In this document: positions 54,626 through 64,000 of the stretch, piece after piece
Layout of the letters: the number at the start of each line of letters is the position of its first letter
How positions within the stretch are numbered: position 1 is the first letter of the stretch
NCBI GenBank assembly: GCA_030847615.1
Contig: JAUMIR010000004.1
Span: 78,523,001 to 78,587,000 of the forward strand
Reading direction: 5' to 3'
DNA from: Gambelia wislizenii
Taxonomy: Eukaryota > Chordata > Lepidosauria > Squamata > Crotaphytidae
DNA: 64,000 bases
Notes under the pieces: model-generated
What the model saw: only the letters and a program-made list of their open reading frames with translations
Databases searched by the model: none
Told to the model about the DNA's origin: nothing
Position numbers and translations under genes: made by a program

Positions 54626-55688
54626 GGGGTCGTTTACATGGCAAAATAAATCCTCAAAGAATGCGACAAGAAGCCTGAGAGTTCCCACACATTTCGAAGC
54701 AACAGCGCCCTTTTCAAAAGGAGGGGGTGCAAAAAACCCATAAGTCGCGCAGTATCAGCTTTCGCTAGTTTTGCAGACTTTTCTGATTAAGTTTGCGAAA
54801 ATGCGCATAATTGGTCATGGGAACTAACCATCGTGTAAACTGGCATCGACCTTTTCGAATTACTGTGAGCAGAGCTGAATCCTGATTGGTTGGAGTGACC
54901 ATTGTGCTTTATCCAAATAGACTGAGGGGTTGGAGAGAAGAAATTCAACCTTCTTCTGCTTGCAGCCCACTCTGGAAAATCAGCTCTGAGCCCTTCCTGT
55001 CTGTTTCAAAGGAAGGCTTTGGGGGTTGGGAAGATGATCGGGACTAGCCCCTGCTTCGCTGGTGTGTGCGTGTGTATGTGTGTGCATTCGTGTGTGCGGG
55101 GAAACAGCCGATCGCATGTTCGTCCTTTTGTTTGTTTGTCCTTCCCTTCACTTGCCTTTATTCAAGGCTTTGAAGGCAGGGAAAGACGATCAGGAATGGG
55201 TCTATCCCCTGCTTGTGTGCTGTGTGTTTGTGTGTGCGTGCGTGAAGGGAAGGGAAGGGAAAGGAAGGGAAGGGAAGGGAAGGGAAGGGAAGGGAAGGGA
55301 AGGGAAGGGAAGGAGATTGATCCACCATACTTTTGCTTGTTCGTGCTTTCATTCACTCCTTTCTTTATAGAAGCCTTTCGGGGCAGGGGAAGACGGGAGA
55401 GTTGACAGATCGCTCTTTCGATATTTTGTTTGTTTGTGCTTTTCTTTCCTCTCATTATTTATGGTCTCCATGACCCCCTCCTTGCTCTCTCCCCGCCTCC
55501 TGCCTGGCTTTAATCATCTGGAGGTGACCCACCCCACCTTTGCCTGTGTAAACTAAGGAAGACCAAAACTGGCTGCATCTGGCTGCATCTTCCGAATAAG
55601 CCAGAATTCATGTGATTTATGCACTCCTGATGCGAAAGAACGGTAATCCGAAATCTCGCGAACTTTTTCCTGTCATGGAACCAGCCCC
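54626..55688. mobile_element. non-autonomous DNA element, 1063 bp, inside a SINE, 3-bp TSD
   Basis: Left end GGGGTCGTTTACATGGCA; right end reversed is GGGGCTGGTTCCATGACA. ATA flanks both ends, and the SINE sequence is continuous across the element when it is removed, so borders are firm to about a base. The inside is CpG-rich and contains imperfect tandem copies: GGCTTTGGGGG...GATGATCGGGA (55017), GGCTTTGAAGGCAGGGAAAGACGATCAGGA (55170) and GCCTTTCGGGGCAGGGGAAGACGGGA (55373), each followed by a TTTGTTTGTTTGT-like or CTTGTTCGTGC-like segment. An AAGGG microsatellite is embedded. No transposase. PIF/Harbinger-like by its target duplication size, inferred. Confidence 0.75.
55244..55313. repeat. 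(GAAGG)n microsatellite
   Basis: About fourteen near-perfect GGGAA units. All six frames across it stay open, which explains several overlapping spurious frames. Confidence 0.95.
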
Positions 55689-55775
55689 ATAGTTTTCTTA
55701 GGCAAGGAATATTCAGAGATGGTTTTGCCCATTCCTTCCTCTGAAATATAGTCTAATGCTGCCATCAGGGCTGAT
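55689..55775 (-). mobile_element. SINE body, right part, interrupted
   Basis: GTTTTCTTAGGCAAGGAATATTC, TTGCCCATTCCTTCCTCTGAAATATAG continues the SINE broken at 54625. The 5S head is lost beyond about 55775, so this SINE was truncated before or after insertion. Confidence 0.85.
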
Positions 55776-56469
55776 CCAACCATTAGGCAGAATGAAGTGG
55801 CTACCAAGGCATTAGATGTTGGGTGATATAGATAAGGGAACAGCAGCAGACCTCCCGGCTTTTCTTCTTTGTTGGAGGACAAAGTTCTGTATTGCAGGGC
55901 AACCACCTTGCCTGTGTTAAGCTAGCCTGCTGCCTTCAGGTGTGGTGGGGTTGCTTTCCCACCATCAGTGTTTGAAGAAGGTTAAACTGCCAGTCCAGTT
56001 GGCTTCTGTAGGACGAATGTATGGAGATGACATCCTGTTGTCTTTGGGCCAGACTTGGCTCTCAGGAGTACTGAACAGCCATGAAAGAAGCTGATGTTGC
56101 TTTCATCCATGCATTCCTTAGATGGTGCCAGGTTTCCTCAATGGTTTTTCACTTCTGTTATTTTCGAGGAATTATTGAACTTTACCTTTCTGAGACATTG
56201 CTCTCTTGTGTGGACTCACTCTTCCTCTCCTCCAGTTATGGCTGCCACTTCTGCTTAGACCAGTTTCTGAAACTCCTTTTATAGTGTAATATTCTGTCAA
56301 CTTCTCTAGGTGGTGAAAATCTCCAGGGGCAGCACTACCTGAATTTGTCATACTTTCAAAGAAAAATCACCCAAAGCCTACTCCTGGTGTTGCAAAAGTT
56401 ACTTTTGTGGACAACAGCTCCTCAAATTCTCCTTTACCAGGCTGCATATCCACCACTTCACCTCAGAGA
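55776..56469. other. unassigned intergenic DNA
   Basis: No recognised gene or repeat. Confidence 0.45.
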
Positions 56470-56812
56470 GAAGGCCTTTGGCCATCAGTTAACTCTAGGG
56501 ATACAAATATTTTTCAAAAAATATTTGAAAAATTGTTTTTAAAAACCCTGTTCTTGAGTGTTGGAAAACCTCAACAAGAAGAATCCTGGACTGATTAGAA
56601 TAGTTGCAGTTTGGAACGTATTCTATACAAATTTATACATGGATTTGCGTGTGTGCCAAAACAGCATTTTCTGAACAAAAAATAATATTGCTGTGCAGAT
56701 ATATTGTTTTCTGTGTAGAAAGTGCTGTTTCCTATGCAGTAAACCATGCATACCAGAATAAGTCCTGAACTACAGCATTTTCTGCACAGTTTGTCATACA
56801 CCAACCTCCCTA
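56470..56812. repeat. TTTTCTGTGCA-motif interspersed repeat, copy 2
   Basis: Longest copy of the family: AATATTTTTCAAAAAATATTTG, GTTGGAAAACCTCAACAAGAA, GAATCCTGGACTG, AACAGCATTTTCTGAACA, TGCAGATATATTGTTTTCTGTG, and GAACTACAGCATTTTCTGCACA. Copy 1 at 16.91 kb has the same series. Confidence 0.65.
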
Positions 56813-56822
56813 TGTTAACTTG

Positions 56823-57046
56823 GGCCCTTTCGTACTATGCAATTAAAACATTATGATTTCACTTTAACTGTCATAGCTGCATTCTATGGGTTCCTGGGTT
56901 TTGTAGTTTGGTCAGAAGAACTAGAGCACTGTGGCTGAGAATTCTAAATACCCCTCCTCAAACTGCAGATCCCAGAATCTCATACAATGTTGCCATGGCA
57001 GCTAAAGCGCAATCATAGCACTATAATTGTGTAGTGTGAAAGGGCT
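56823..57046. mobile_element. hAT-type MITE, ~224 bp
   Basis: GGGCCCTTTCGTACTATGC at the left and its inverted form at the right (GTAGTGTGAAAGGGCTT). Interior: TCACTTTAACTGTCATAGCTG, TTCCTGGGTTTTGTAGTTTGG, AGATCCCAGAATCTCATAC. This is the common non-autonomous hAT type, related to the copy at 60.03 kb. Confidence 0.8.
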
Positions 57047-57089
57047 TCAGGTGACAAGGTACAACGTCTTCCAAATTCTGATACTCTAT

Positions 57090-57725
57090 GAACTTTATCA
57101 GATGTGACAAAAATCGCATGGTTATGATGTCACAGTATCGCAAATGCTTCCTGCTATCCTACAAAGTTGTTACGTTTGTGTGGTCAAACTGTGCTCCAGC
57201 CACAAATAAGGCATTGCTTTTAATTGATGGGACAAGCAGTCAATAGCTCTCTATATGGCTTTTTTCGCAGTATTGAAGAGCGTGCGAAAACACATGCTGC
57301 TGTAATCATGAGATTACAGCGTGAAGGGTGGTCCACTTTCCCCCCTCCCCGGTCCCAGCAAGAAAACTTCTAGGTGAGAATGTGGAAACTATCCACAGGA
57401 CACTCTTTTTATGAACTGTCCCAGTTTGTTTGCACATTTTTAGCTTTGTTTAAGTATTTGTGTGTTCATTAACTTTGCAAATTAAGTGGGTTTTGTGTGT
57501 GTGTTTTTAAGTGCATCTTGTGAGACCCACCGAAATCTCACCCATGCTAAATCACGGAAGTAAAGTCCTGTTCTTGAACTGTTGTGGTAGTCGTGTGATA
57601 ATTCCATGGTGGTTCTTTCACATGATTACAGCAATGTGTGATAGTAAGTGTAATAATGCCAGTATGTTTCTGCTTTCCTCATTTGTGGAATTGCAACATT
57701 TTTAGACTCTAGTCTGATAAAGTCC
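57090..57725. mobile_element. PIF/Harbinger-like MITE, 636 bp, TAT target duplication
   Basis: Left end GAACTTTATCAGATGTGAC, right end reversed GGACTTTATCAGACTAG; the first twelve bases differ at one. TAT lies on both sides. The inside has scattered CpG (CGCATGG, TCGCAAATGC, AGCGTGCG) but no coding frame of note. Shares ends with the elements at 60.26 and 63.70 kb. Confidence 0.82.
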
Positions 57726-57728
57726 TAT

Positions 57729-58427
57729 GTTCAAAACATTCAAGAAAGATTCCTAACCATTTCCTAACTGTTAACTCCTACTGAGAAAACATCAGCCACC
57801 TATCATACTTAAAAAAAGGAATGACTGGCTGTGGTCAGCCATAACAGTGTAACATTTTTTAAAAAATAAAAAAGCTCAGTTAATGTAAAATATATTTTTA
57901 AACAGCCAGCTTCAATAAATATGGGTTTCAGTCTAGGTTCACATGTCACCTCAGCTTTCATGGCCTTGAACAGGTCATTTAGATCCCAGCTTCAGTTCTC
58001 TATCAGTGAAATGGAAACAGTAGTGATCTATCTCAGTGGGTTAATGAGAAGAGATATTACCTGCTCTGAATCTTAAAGGTTTAGGTTGAGTTATAAATCT
58101 AAATATTGGCAATAATAATGTACTGTGGATTCATTAGACTCTTGCTGAAATGAAATGTCGGTTATATATTTTATTGTACATCATAATTAATGGGCTGTAT
58201 GGTCTCTAGGAATTAGAACTGAAATGAATTTGCTTCCAGAGATTCACCTCAAATTTCTCCCCTGTGCATTTTGATGGCAAATGTTCCCTAGCTTTTCTCT
58301 CCTCAAATATTATGTATGTATAATATTGACATCTGTGTTTGATCCCTAATGAGATTTGATTTCAACATTTGAACACCTATGATAATTTATATTTCTGTGA
58401 CATTTGATTGTTCATATGTTATGTCAC
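57729..58427. other. unassigned intergenic DNA
   Basis: No recognised gene or repeat. Confidence 0.45.
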
Positions 58428-58430
58428 TTA

Positions 58431-58984
58431 GGTCCGGTCTATACGAGGGGTTAAAATACAAACACGTTTGAAAAAGCAGGCATTCGCAATGATGCAACCT
58501 GTCTTCATGGTCAAAAGAGCCCCTTTAACATCCTCATGACCCTCTAGCCAAGATGGCAGCTGCAAGTGACTTACTCGCGATTTTAAATCTGCTGCTGCCA
58601 ATTTTTTTTAAAAAAAGTTTCCCATAGTGTGCACATGTGATATTTTGTATTTAAAAAAAAGAAAAAGAAGAAAAGAGTATAAGATCGCCATTTGATTGAC
58701 TTAACGGACCCTCACTTAGCCGAAAATCCAACATGGTGGCAGCAACCACTTTCCCTGTTTGCTAGCCCTGCCCCCATGCTTGTCCAGCCAATCAGAGTGC
58801 ACTGCCTGTTTGTATCTCCACAAAATCTGGACAACGCCCCAGATGCAAAGTCCATGTACATGGACTTTGCAGTAGATTTGGCTGCCCCCCTTCCTAATGA
58901 CACGTATTTGTGAGAATGTCTGTATGAACGGATCACCTTCCATTTGCATCCTGTTCGTATTATTGTCACTGTTTAGACAGACCC
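58431..58984. mobile_element. PIF/Harbinger-like MITE, 554 bp, TTA target duplication
   Basis: Left end GGTCCGGTCTATACGAGG, right end reversed GGGTCTGTCTAAACAGTG; TTA on both sides. It contains an internal palindrome, AGTCCATGTACATGGACTT near 58850. The ends belong to the same broad type as those at 8.72 and 54.63 kb. No transposase. Confidence 0.8.
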
Positions 58985-58987
58985 TTA

Positions 58988-60033
58988 GTATTTGACAATA
59001 CCAGTAGGTTTTATATACATTTCATAGATCACATTTTCTTCCTTCAGGAAACATTTTGCACATTGACATGCCTCAGCAGAGGAACCTGAACCATGTTTGA
59101 GGATGCACACTCAGTTCATATGGGACAATGTAAGGTATCCTTTCTCAACCCAGTGCCCTCCAGATATGGTGGACTACAACTTCCATCATCACCAGCCAGA
59201 GCTGTAGTTTAACATATCTGGAGAGTACCAGATTGACAAAGGCTTGTATAAGGCCTCAGTGCTGCTATGAACCTGGTATCTGTCCAGCACTCCATAGTGG
59301 CCGCATATTGCAGAGGAAGATCAGTAGTAATAGACAAGCTATTTTTCTGACAGAGAGACCTGCTAAGGAAGGCTTGGAAATTTGAAAAACAGTAGTATAT
59401 CATTTTTGACCATTTTTGAGAGTTGAACATGCTCTAGTAATAACATTGGATAGGATTCAATAATTAAAATGTAGTGACATTTTTAATATTGGACAGCATT
59501 TGATATACAACATGCAATGGAAATTACTGTTTGAGAACGGATGTTATTAGATTTCATACCTGAGGTCTTTCAAAATAATCACAAGATAGCAATGAATCTA
59601 AACCATATTTAGAATCTTGAGACAATTTTGCATGAAAAGTGTGGGTTTACAATTTGTTTTCTTGTCTGAAAGTCCTGATATGGAAACTTAGATGAATTTC
59701 AAATATTAATTTCAACTCCAGTAAGAATGTCTGAAGTTAGAAGGGAGCTGAGAATAAGACTAATTTGATTTCCTATTTAATGCTGAAATGGATAATTTAC
59801 TATGAATTTCTGTCTTCATGGAACTTATCTATTGAAAAGCAAACTACTCAGGATAGTACAATGAGTTGATCTTGCTACCAAACATCGCTGCCCAGGCATG
59901 TCCTAGACATCAACACCTGGATTGCTACATCTCCCTACCCTTTCATCTCCCTCCCTAGATACTGAGATGCTTGCAGGAGTCACCAGGAGGACCCATGAGA
60001 ATACCTTTCTTTTATCTAACAAACTTCCCTTTG
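58988..60033. other. mostly unassigned intergenic DNA
   Basis: A short dispersed-repeat piece (59.14-59.22 kb, TGGACTACAACTTCCATCATC with a reversed partner). The rest is unrecognised. Confidence 0.45.
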
Positions 60034-60253
60034 GGCCCTTTTATAATACACAATGATAGTACTATGATTTTACATGAACTGCCATGGCAGCATCCTAGGG
60101 AATCCTTGGGTTTGTGGTTTGGTGAGGTGCTGGAGCTCTCTGGATAAAAATTCTAAATGGCCCTCCTTAAACTAAAATGCCCACATTTCCATAGGATGGA
60201 ACCATGACAGTTAGTGGAACCATAGTGCTTTAATTGTATAGTGTGAAAGGGCT
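60034..60253. mobile_element. hAT-type MITE, 220 bp
   Basis: GGGCCCTTTTATAATACAC at the left mirrored by TATAGTGTGAAAGGGCT at the right, with the AACTGCCATGGCAG...TTTGTGGTTTGGTGAGG interior. Directly abutted by the next element. Confidence 0.8.
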
Positions 60254-60257
60254 CTTA

Positions 60258-60836
60258 GGACTTTATCAAATGACCCCTTTTAAAATGTTTTTTTTTTTTT
60301 TTTTTGCTGGCATACAAAAAAACCCCAATTTCTGTGTCAGTGAAAGAACGCTCCCCCCACACTTACCTTTTTCTCCTGGAAAAGGCTCCCCAGCAATAAA
60401 GAGGAGGTGAATGGAGACCCGTCCACTTCCTCATTCGAAATCCCATGAGACTTTGTTGCATGGGAAATTTAAAAACAAAAACAAAACTAATACATAAAAA
60501 GTTGCACCTAGGCACACTTTAAAAGTCCCAAGTAACCTGGGGAGGATCATAAAAAGAGTGAAACATACCTGGATGTCCGGATCTCACCTGGAAGTGTTTG
60601 TGTCAGACCGCCCACTATCGCTGCACTGATGAGAGTTAAATATCCTGAAGCTTCGCATGCCAGCAATGCTGGCACCAAAATAGCAGGGGGATCAAATGAC
60701 AGCTTAAGGCATCAATTAAAAGGTACAGGATTTTGACAGGACATAACTGCAAAGGGTGATGTTGTCTGATCTGCGCACCCTTTCATGGTTATGTGGTGTT
60801 GTTATGATGCTGTATTTTGTCTGTCTGATAAAGTCC
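60258..60836. mobile_element. PIF/Harbinger-like MITE, 579 bp, TTA target duplication
   Basis: Left end GGACTTTATCAAATGAC, right end reversed GGACTTTATCAGACAGAC; TTA on both sides. The interior aligns with the partial element at 63.70 kb in the blocks CACACTTACCTTTT, AATTTAAAAACAAAA, AAGTCCCAAGTAACCTGGGG. CpG occurs in scattered places. No coding frame. Confidence 0.85.
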
Positions 60837-60936
60837 TTAGTCTCCATGTGGCTAGCCAAGTTTTCATGCCCTGAGATTTCCTCTCTTGCCCTGAGCCTGA
60901 AGAAGTAGGACCAGTACCTGAGATCTCTTCCCTCTT

Positions 60937-61298
60937 GATTGTCCTGATTGGGCAGGGACCGTCCCAATTAATTCTCTGTCATCCCACTTTTCCCACTGCT
61001 TTTAAAGTGTCCCCGTTTTTCCTCTCCTTTCCCCACTTTTCCCCTTTGTCCTCATTGTACTTCAGATGCTGCAAACTGGTTCAATGTGCAAAAGTAATTT
61101 GCACTCAGTTAACTCAGAACAGGAGGAGAGGAATGGAGAGGTAGAATGTTACCTTTCTCAGGAGGCTGAGACAAAAGCAGACTGCTGCAGCCTCTCCTAG
61201 CTTATCTTTTTCCTTTTTAACAACTTTTGCCATCTTGATTACATTGATGTTGCTTGGTCACATGTGTCACAGTTTTTCTGTGACATGTTGGAGGGTAT
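60937..61298 (+). mobile_element. GTTGGAGGGTATG-ended element, copy 3
   Basis: From TTGTCCTGATTGGGCAGGGAC to CATGTTGGAGGGTATG, about 360 bp. Collinear with 22.63-23.01 kb, and its left part with the reversed 19.44-19.61 kb copy. If the left CATACCCTCCAAC of copy 1 is original, the family has inverted ends of about 13 bp. Non-coding. Confidence 0.65.
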
Positions 61299-61442
61299 GA
61301 GATCTGCCAACCCATAACCTCACAGATAGACACCATTTGTCACACTCAGTGTAGTGTAAGCAGGCAGCATCTAGTATGGTCACTGTTATCAGTGTTCAGT
61401 CCCCATTTTGGATATACTAGCTAACCTAGCCTCTACAATGAT

Positions 61443-61690
61443 GCAGACCCAGACACCCCTATACTTCTGTTTTTGCCTGCTGGTGCCTCGGGTCCCTTCT
61501 GCTTTGGCCACAACTCCCTCCTACACCACTGCAAGCTGCTACTAGTTTGTCCTGAAATCACTTTGTGATCAAGGCCCTCTGTAAAAAAGTATGAATTAGA
61601 CCATAGAAAGCTGCTTCATTACCCTGGTGGTGAGGGCTTAGTAATTTGGTCTTCAAGAAACCTAAGGGATGGCAAGAGGGTATGAAGGAT
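61443..61690. repeat. ~240-bp duplicate, first copy
   Basis: GATGCAGACCCAGACACCCC, TTTTGCCTGCTGGTGCCTCGG, TTTGGCCACAACTCCCTCC, ACTAGTTTGTCCTGAAATCAC and GAAAGCTGCTTCATTA recur in the same order and spacing about 1,040 bp downstream. The two are roughly 85 percent alike by eye. Confidence 0.85.
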
Positions 61691-62365
61691 GCAGGAGGGG
61701 TGGGAAGAAAGTACATTGTGGTTCTCTCCCCCCTCTTTCTAACAGGCAAGGAAGTGTTGCTGCCAAAGTGACTTGTTGATAGTTTCAGCTGCCGTGTTTT
61801 ATAAAAACATCTTTGTTTTTTGTCTCCTATCCCTGGAGTTTCCTGACTGCCCTTTTGAAGCCCATCATAATTAGGCTCAAAGCCTGGGAGGAGGCGAAGT
61901 TGGTGGGCAGTGACAGCTGCACCAATTAAGCAAATATAAATCATGAAAGTGGGGGAAATTAAAGCAGCAGAGAATGGTTTTATTGGCTGTTTTGGCAATC
62001 TGAAACCTGGGTCTTTTAGATCTCCCTTCTGTGGGTACTCCTGAGCCCAGAATCCATCTGGAACCTCTCTCTCTTCTTCCTACTTGTATTCTTAAGAGAT
62101 GAGAAGCTGAGGCTTTTGTTTATCATCCTCTTTTCTTCTTGGGGGAGACTCTAGCCTTTTCTTTCATCTGCCATCCTCTGTTGTGGTGCCAAGTTTTGTG
62201 AGAGAAAACAGAACGGCAAAGGCATGATGATTTCGAGTGCCTCCCAAGTCCTTTGGCTGTGATCACACTGAACGTGTTCTTTTGGAAGAGAGAAAGAATA
62301 GGCTAGTCTTCTAGCTTCAGCTTTGCTGCTGTTCTCTGCTAGGTGAATCATAGCCATCATATCAG
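61691..62365. other. unassigned intergenic DNA
   Basis: No recognised gene; the minus-strand frame across 61.56-62.0 kb partly covers the duplicate and lacks motifs. Confidence 0.45.
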
Positions 62366-62812
62366 TGGCAGCTGGTGGCTCTGATAACAATGGGACAGTG
62401 AATCAGCTTTGGATTTTAGTCTGAACTTTAAAGGTACCTAGGAAGGTGCTGAACCTATCCTATATTCAGCTACTACACAATGCTGTCTCAGACACCCCTA
62501 TTCTTCTGCTTTTGCCTGCTGGTGCCTCGGCCCCTTCTGATTTGGCCACAACTCCCTCCCCCACCCTTGCAAGCTGTCACTAGTTTGTCCTGAAATCACA
62601 TGGTGAGCAAGGCCATTTTTTAAAATGTATGGATCAGATCACAGAAAGCTGCTTCATTAACTAGATGGCTCAAGAAACATAAGGGTTGGCAAGGGGGCAT
62701 GAACCTACCCTCTAGGGATAGGTTTGGTACCTCAGATAGCTCCTTTCAAGTTCAGATTAACTCCCAGAGTGGATTCAGTGCCACACCAACATTGGAACCA
62801 TCAGCTGCCACT
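62366..62812. mobile_element. fold-back element with ~95-bp arms around the second 240-bp duplicate
   Basis: The left arm GTGGCAGCTGGTGGCTCTGA ... TTTTAGTCTGAACTTTAAAGG ... GGTGCTGAACCTA is answered by the reversed right arm GTGGCAGCTGATGGTTCCAA ... TAATCTGAACTTGAAAGGAGC ... GGTACCAAACCTA. Between them (62484-62706) is the second copy of the duplicate at 61.44 kb. So the element seems to be a DNA-type element with long inverted ends, and the upstream duplicate may be the inside of another copy that lost its arms. Confidence 0.7.
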
Positions 62813-63696
62813 ATATCATCTTACAAGACTGAACAAAGAAGGCCTTGGATTGATTCACAAGCCACTTAAAACCACCTAAGGCTTTGTTTTTCACTCTTTT
62901 TTTATCAGCTGTTATGTTACTTGCAACCAGTATCTGGATGTTGCTGTTATTGTTATGTGTCTTCAAGTCAGGGCTCTGGATACAGTGTTATGAGGTGTGT
63001 GTGAAGTCTCTGTCTACTTTAGGCTGTTGATCTGTTATGTCAATGTGAGCACATTTTCCTGTTTCTCTCTGACTTGGATCCCCCATTTCAGCTTCATTTG
63101 GCCATGTTCTGTACCTTAAACACGGGGAAGTAGCAATACAGGGGAAAGTAGTGCTACTGTTAACAACTTATTTGTTCAGATGCACATAACAGTTCACTGG
63201 AGCTTAAGTGCTGGTTGGCATCATGGGCAGCTTCTTAATCTCCCATGGTTTATTGTACAAATATGAAAGTGTATTTCAACAGGCAGGGAAAGTTTGTGGA
63301 TATTTTCTCTGCTGTGAGAACGTGAACCATGGCAAATACACTGTGGTCATACACAGTTAGATTGGCATAGTCAGCTCAGGGGAGTTGTGTATGTATAGCC
63401 AAAAGGATACCTTGGCATGTTAGGTTTGAGAAATAATTTGATAAATATTTAACAATAGAAATTAAGAAATTGATTCACTGCCATGGACAGGAATAAGTGA
63501 AATAGTTTAATTAGTTGAATTTTCATCAGTTCACTCATTTGTTTAAAGTGTTATTGTTTGGCCAGACAGTTTCTGGCCCAGGATGTTGTTGGATGTTGTA
63601 TGGATGTTGTTACTTTGGACCTTAGGGAAGAACATTTTAAAAATTAGTCTTCTCCTTCATGGATTCACATGGGTGTAAATCCAATCTCCCCCACAA
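62813..63696. other. unassigned intergenic DNA
   Basis: No recognised gene or repeat. Confidence 0.45.
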
Positions 63697-63699
63697 CTA

Positions 63700-64000
63700 G
63701 GACTTTATCAGACGGGCCCTTAAAACCCGTTCCTGTTCCATTACTCACCCACCCTCCTACCGTCCCTGTAACTGAATAAAAAAAAATGTTCACACACTTA
63801 CCTTAATCCCAAGACAGAAACTGCTCCCCCCTCCTCTGGCTGTCCAGAAAGGGAATGGAGCTCTCACAGAGCCCCCTCCCCTTCCTGGAGACCAAATCGT
63901 GTGGGGAATTTAAAAATAAAATTTCCCCCAAACCTCAAAGAAGTGCACCAAGCACCTAAACACCCTTAAAAAAACCCAAGTAACCCCGGGGAGGGACAAA
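63700..64000. mobile_element. PIF/Harbinger-like MITE, cut by window end
   Basis: Left end GGACTTTATCAGACGGG preceded by CTA. Internal blocks CACACTTACCTTAAT, GGAATTTAAAAATAAAA and CCCAAGTAACCCCGGGGAGG align with the element at 60.26 kb. The right end lies outside the window. Confidence 0.8.

Noticed and set aside
55019..55455. Open frames in several frames over 100 codons
   Set aside because: Products of the GGGAA microsatellite, which has no stop in any frame.
61558..61998. 146-codon minus-strand open frame
   Set aside because: Partly covers the 240-bp repeat and has no recognisable domain; no splice or start context supports it.

Overview
This is vertebrate nuclear DNA, most probably from a squamate reptile (lizard or snake). 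Almost everything recognisable in it is transposable-element sequence, and I found no host protein exon, tRNA or rRNA gene that I can defend. The squamate call rests on the combination seen: many CR1 LINEs ending in ATTCTATGATTCTA, L2-clade LINEs with an (ATT)n tail, SINEs with 5S-rRNA and tRNA heads sharing one LINE-type tail, and abundant short hAT, pogo/Tigger and PIF/Harbinger-like DNA elements. A bird would be expected to lack most of the young SINEs and DNA elements; this is an inference from content, not a proof.

Layout. 1-7 kb: four CR1 pieces (one antisense, one 3' fragment, one sense copy whose reverse transcriptase is deleted, one sense copy with most of its reverse transcriptase). 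7-11 kb: mostly unique DNA with a CpG-rich 1.1-kb element bounded by short inverted repeats. 11-15.5 kb: two copies of a LINE with a C-terminal zinc finger (called LINE-X here), a CR1 3' end, a hAT element, a 5S SINE and another inverted-repeat element. 16-25 kb: older fragments, minisatellites and mainly unremarkable intergenic DNA.

25.3-34.5 kb is the most structured part. A sense CR1 was broken by an antisense L2, and that L2 was then broken by an almost full-length antisense CR1. The inner CR1 still shows its whole architecture: eight 65-bp tandem repeats at the 5' end, an ORF1 with a zinc-knuckle/coiled-coil part and an SGNH-esterase part, an ORF2 with endonuclease and reverse transcriptase, and the 3' end. 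Frameshifts, and an altered catalytic aspartate in the reverse transcriptase, show that it is no longer active.

35.7-38.8 kb holds a 201-bp element with TAA target duplication and a second L2 that was itself split by LINE-X. 38.8-64 kb is sparse: SINEs, four TA-flanked pogo-like elements counted with one at 20 kb, two hAT elements, several elements with 3-bp target duplications (one of them inside a SINE), and a few repeat families I cannot name.

The coding remnants work together only in the sense of retrotransposon biology: ORF1 and ORF2 of CR1 act on their own RNA, L2 does likewise, and the SINE tails suggest dependence on a BovB/RTE-type LINE that is absent from this window. I see no evidence of a new multi-gene system. 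The strongest unusual items are the three-level LINE nest, the 104-bp near-perfect palindrome inside one CR1, the CR1 5' tandem array, and the short inverted-repeat DNA families whose target duplications can be read directly.
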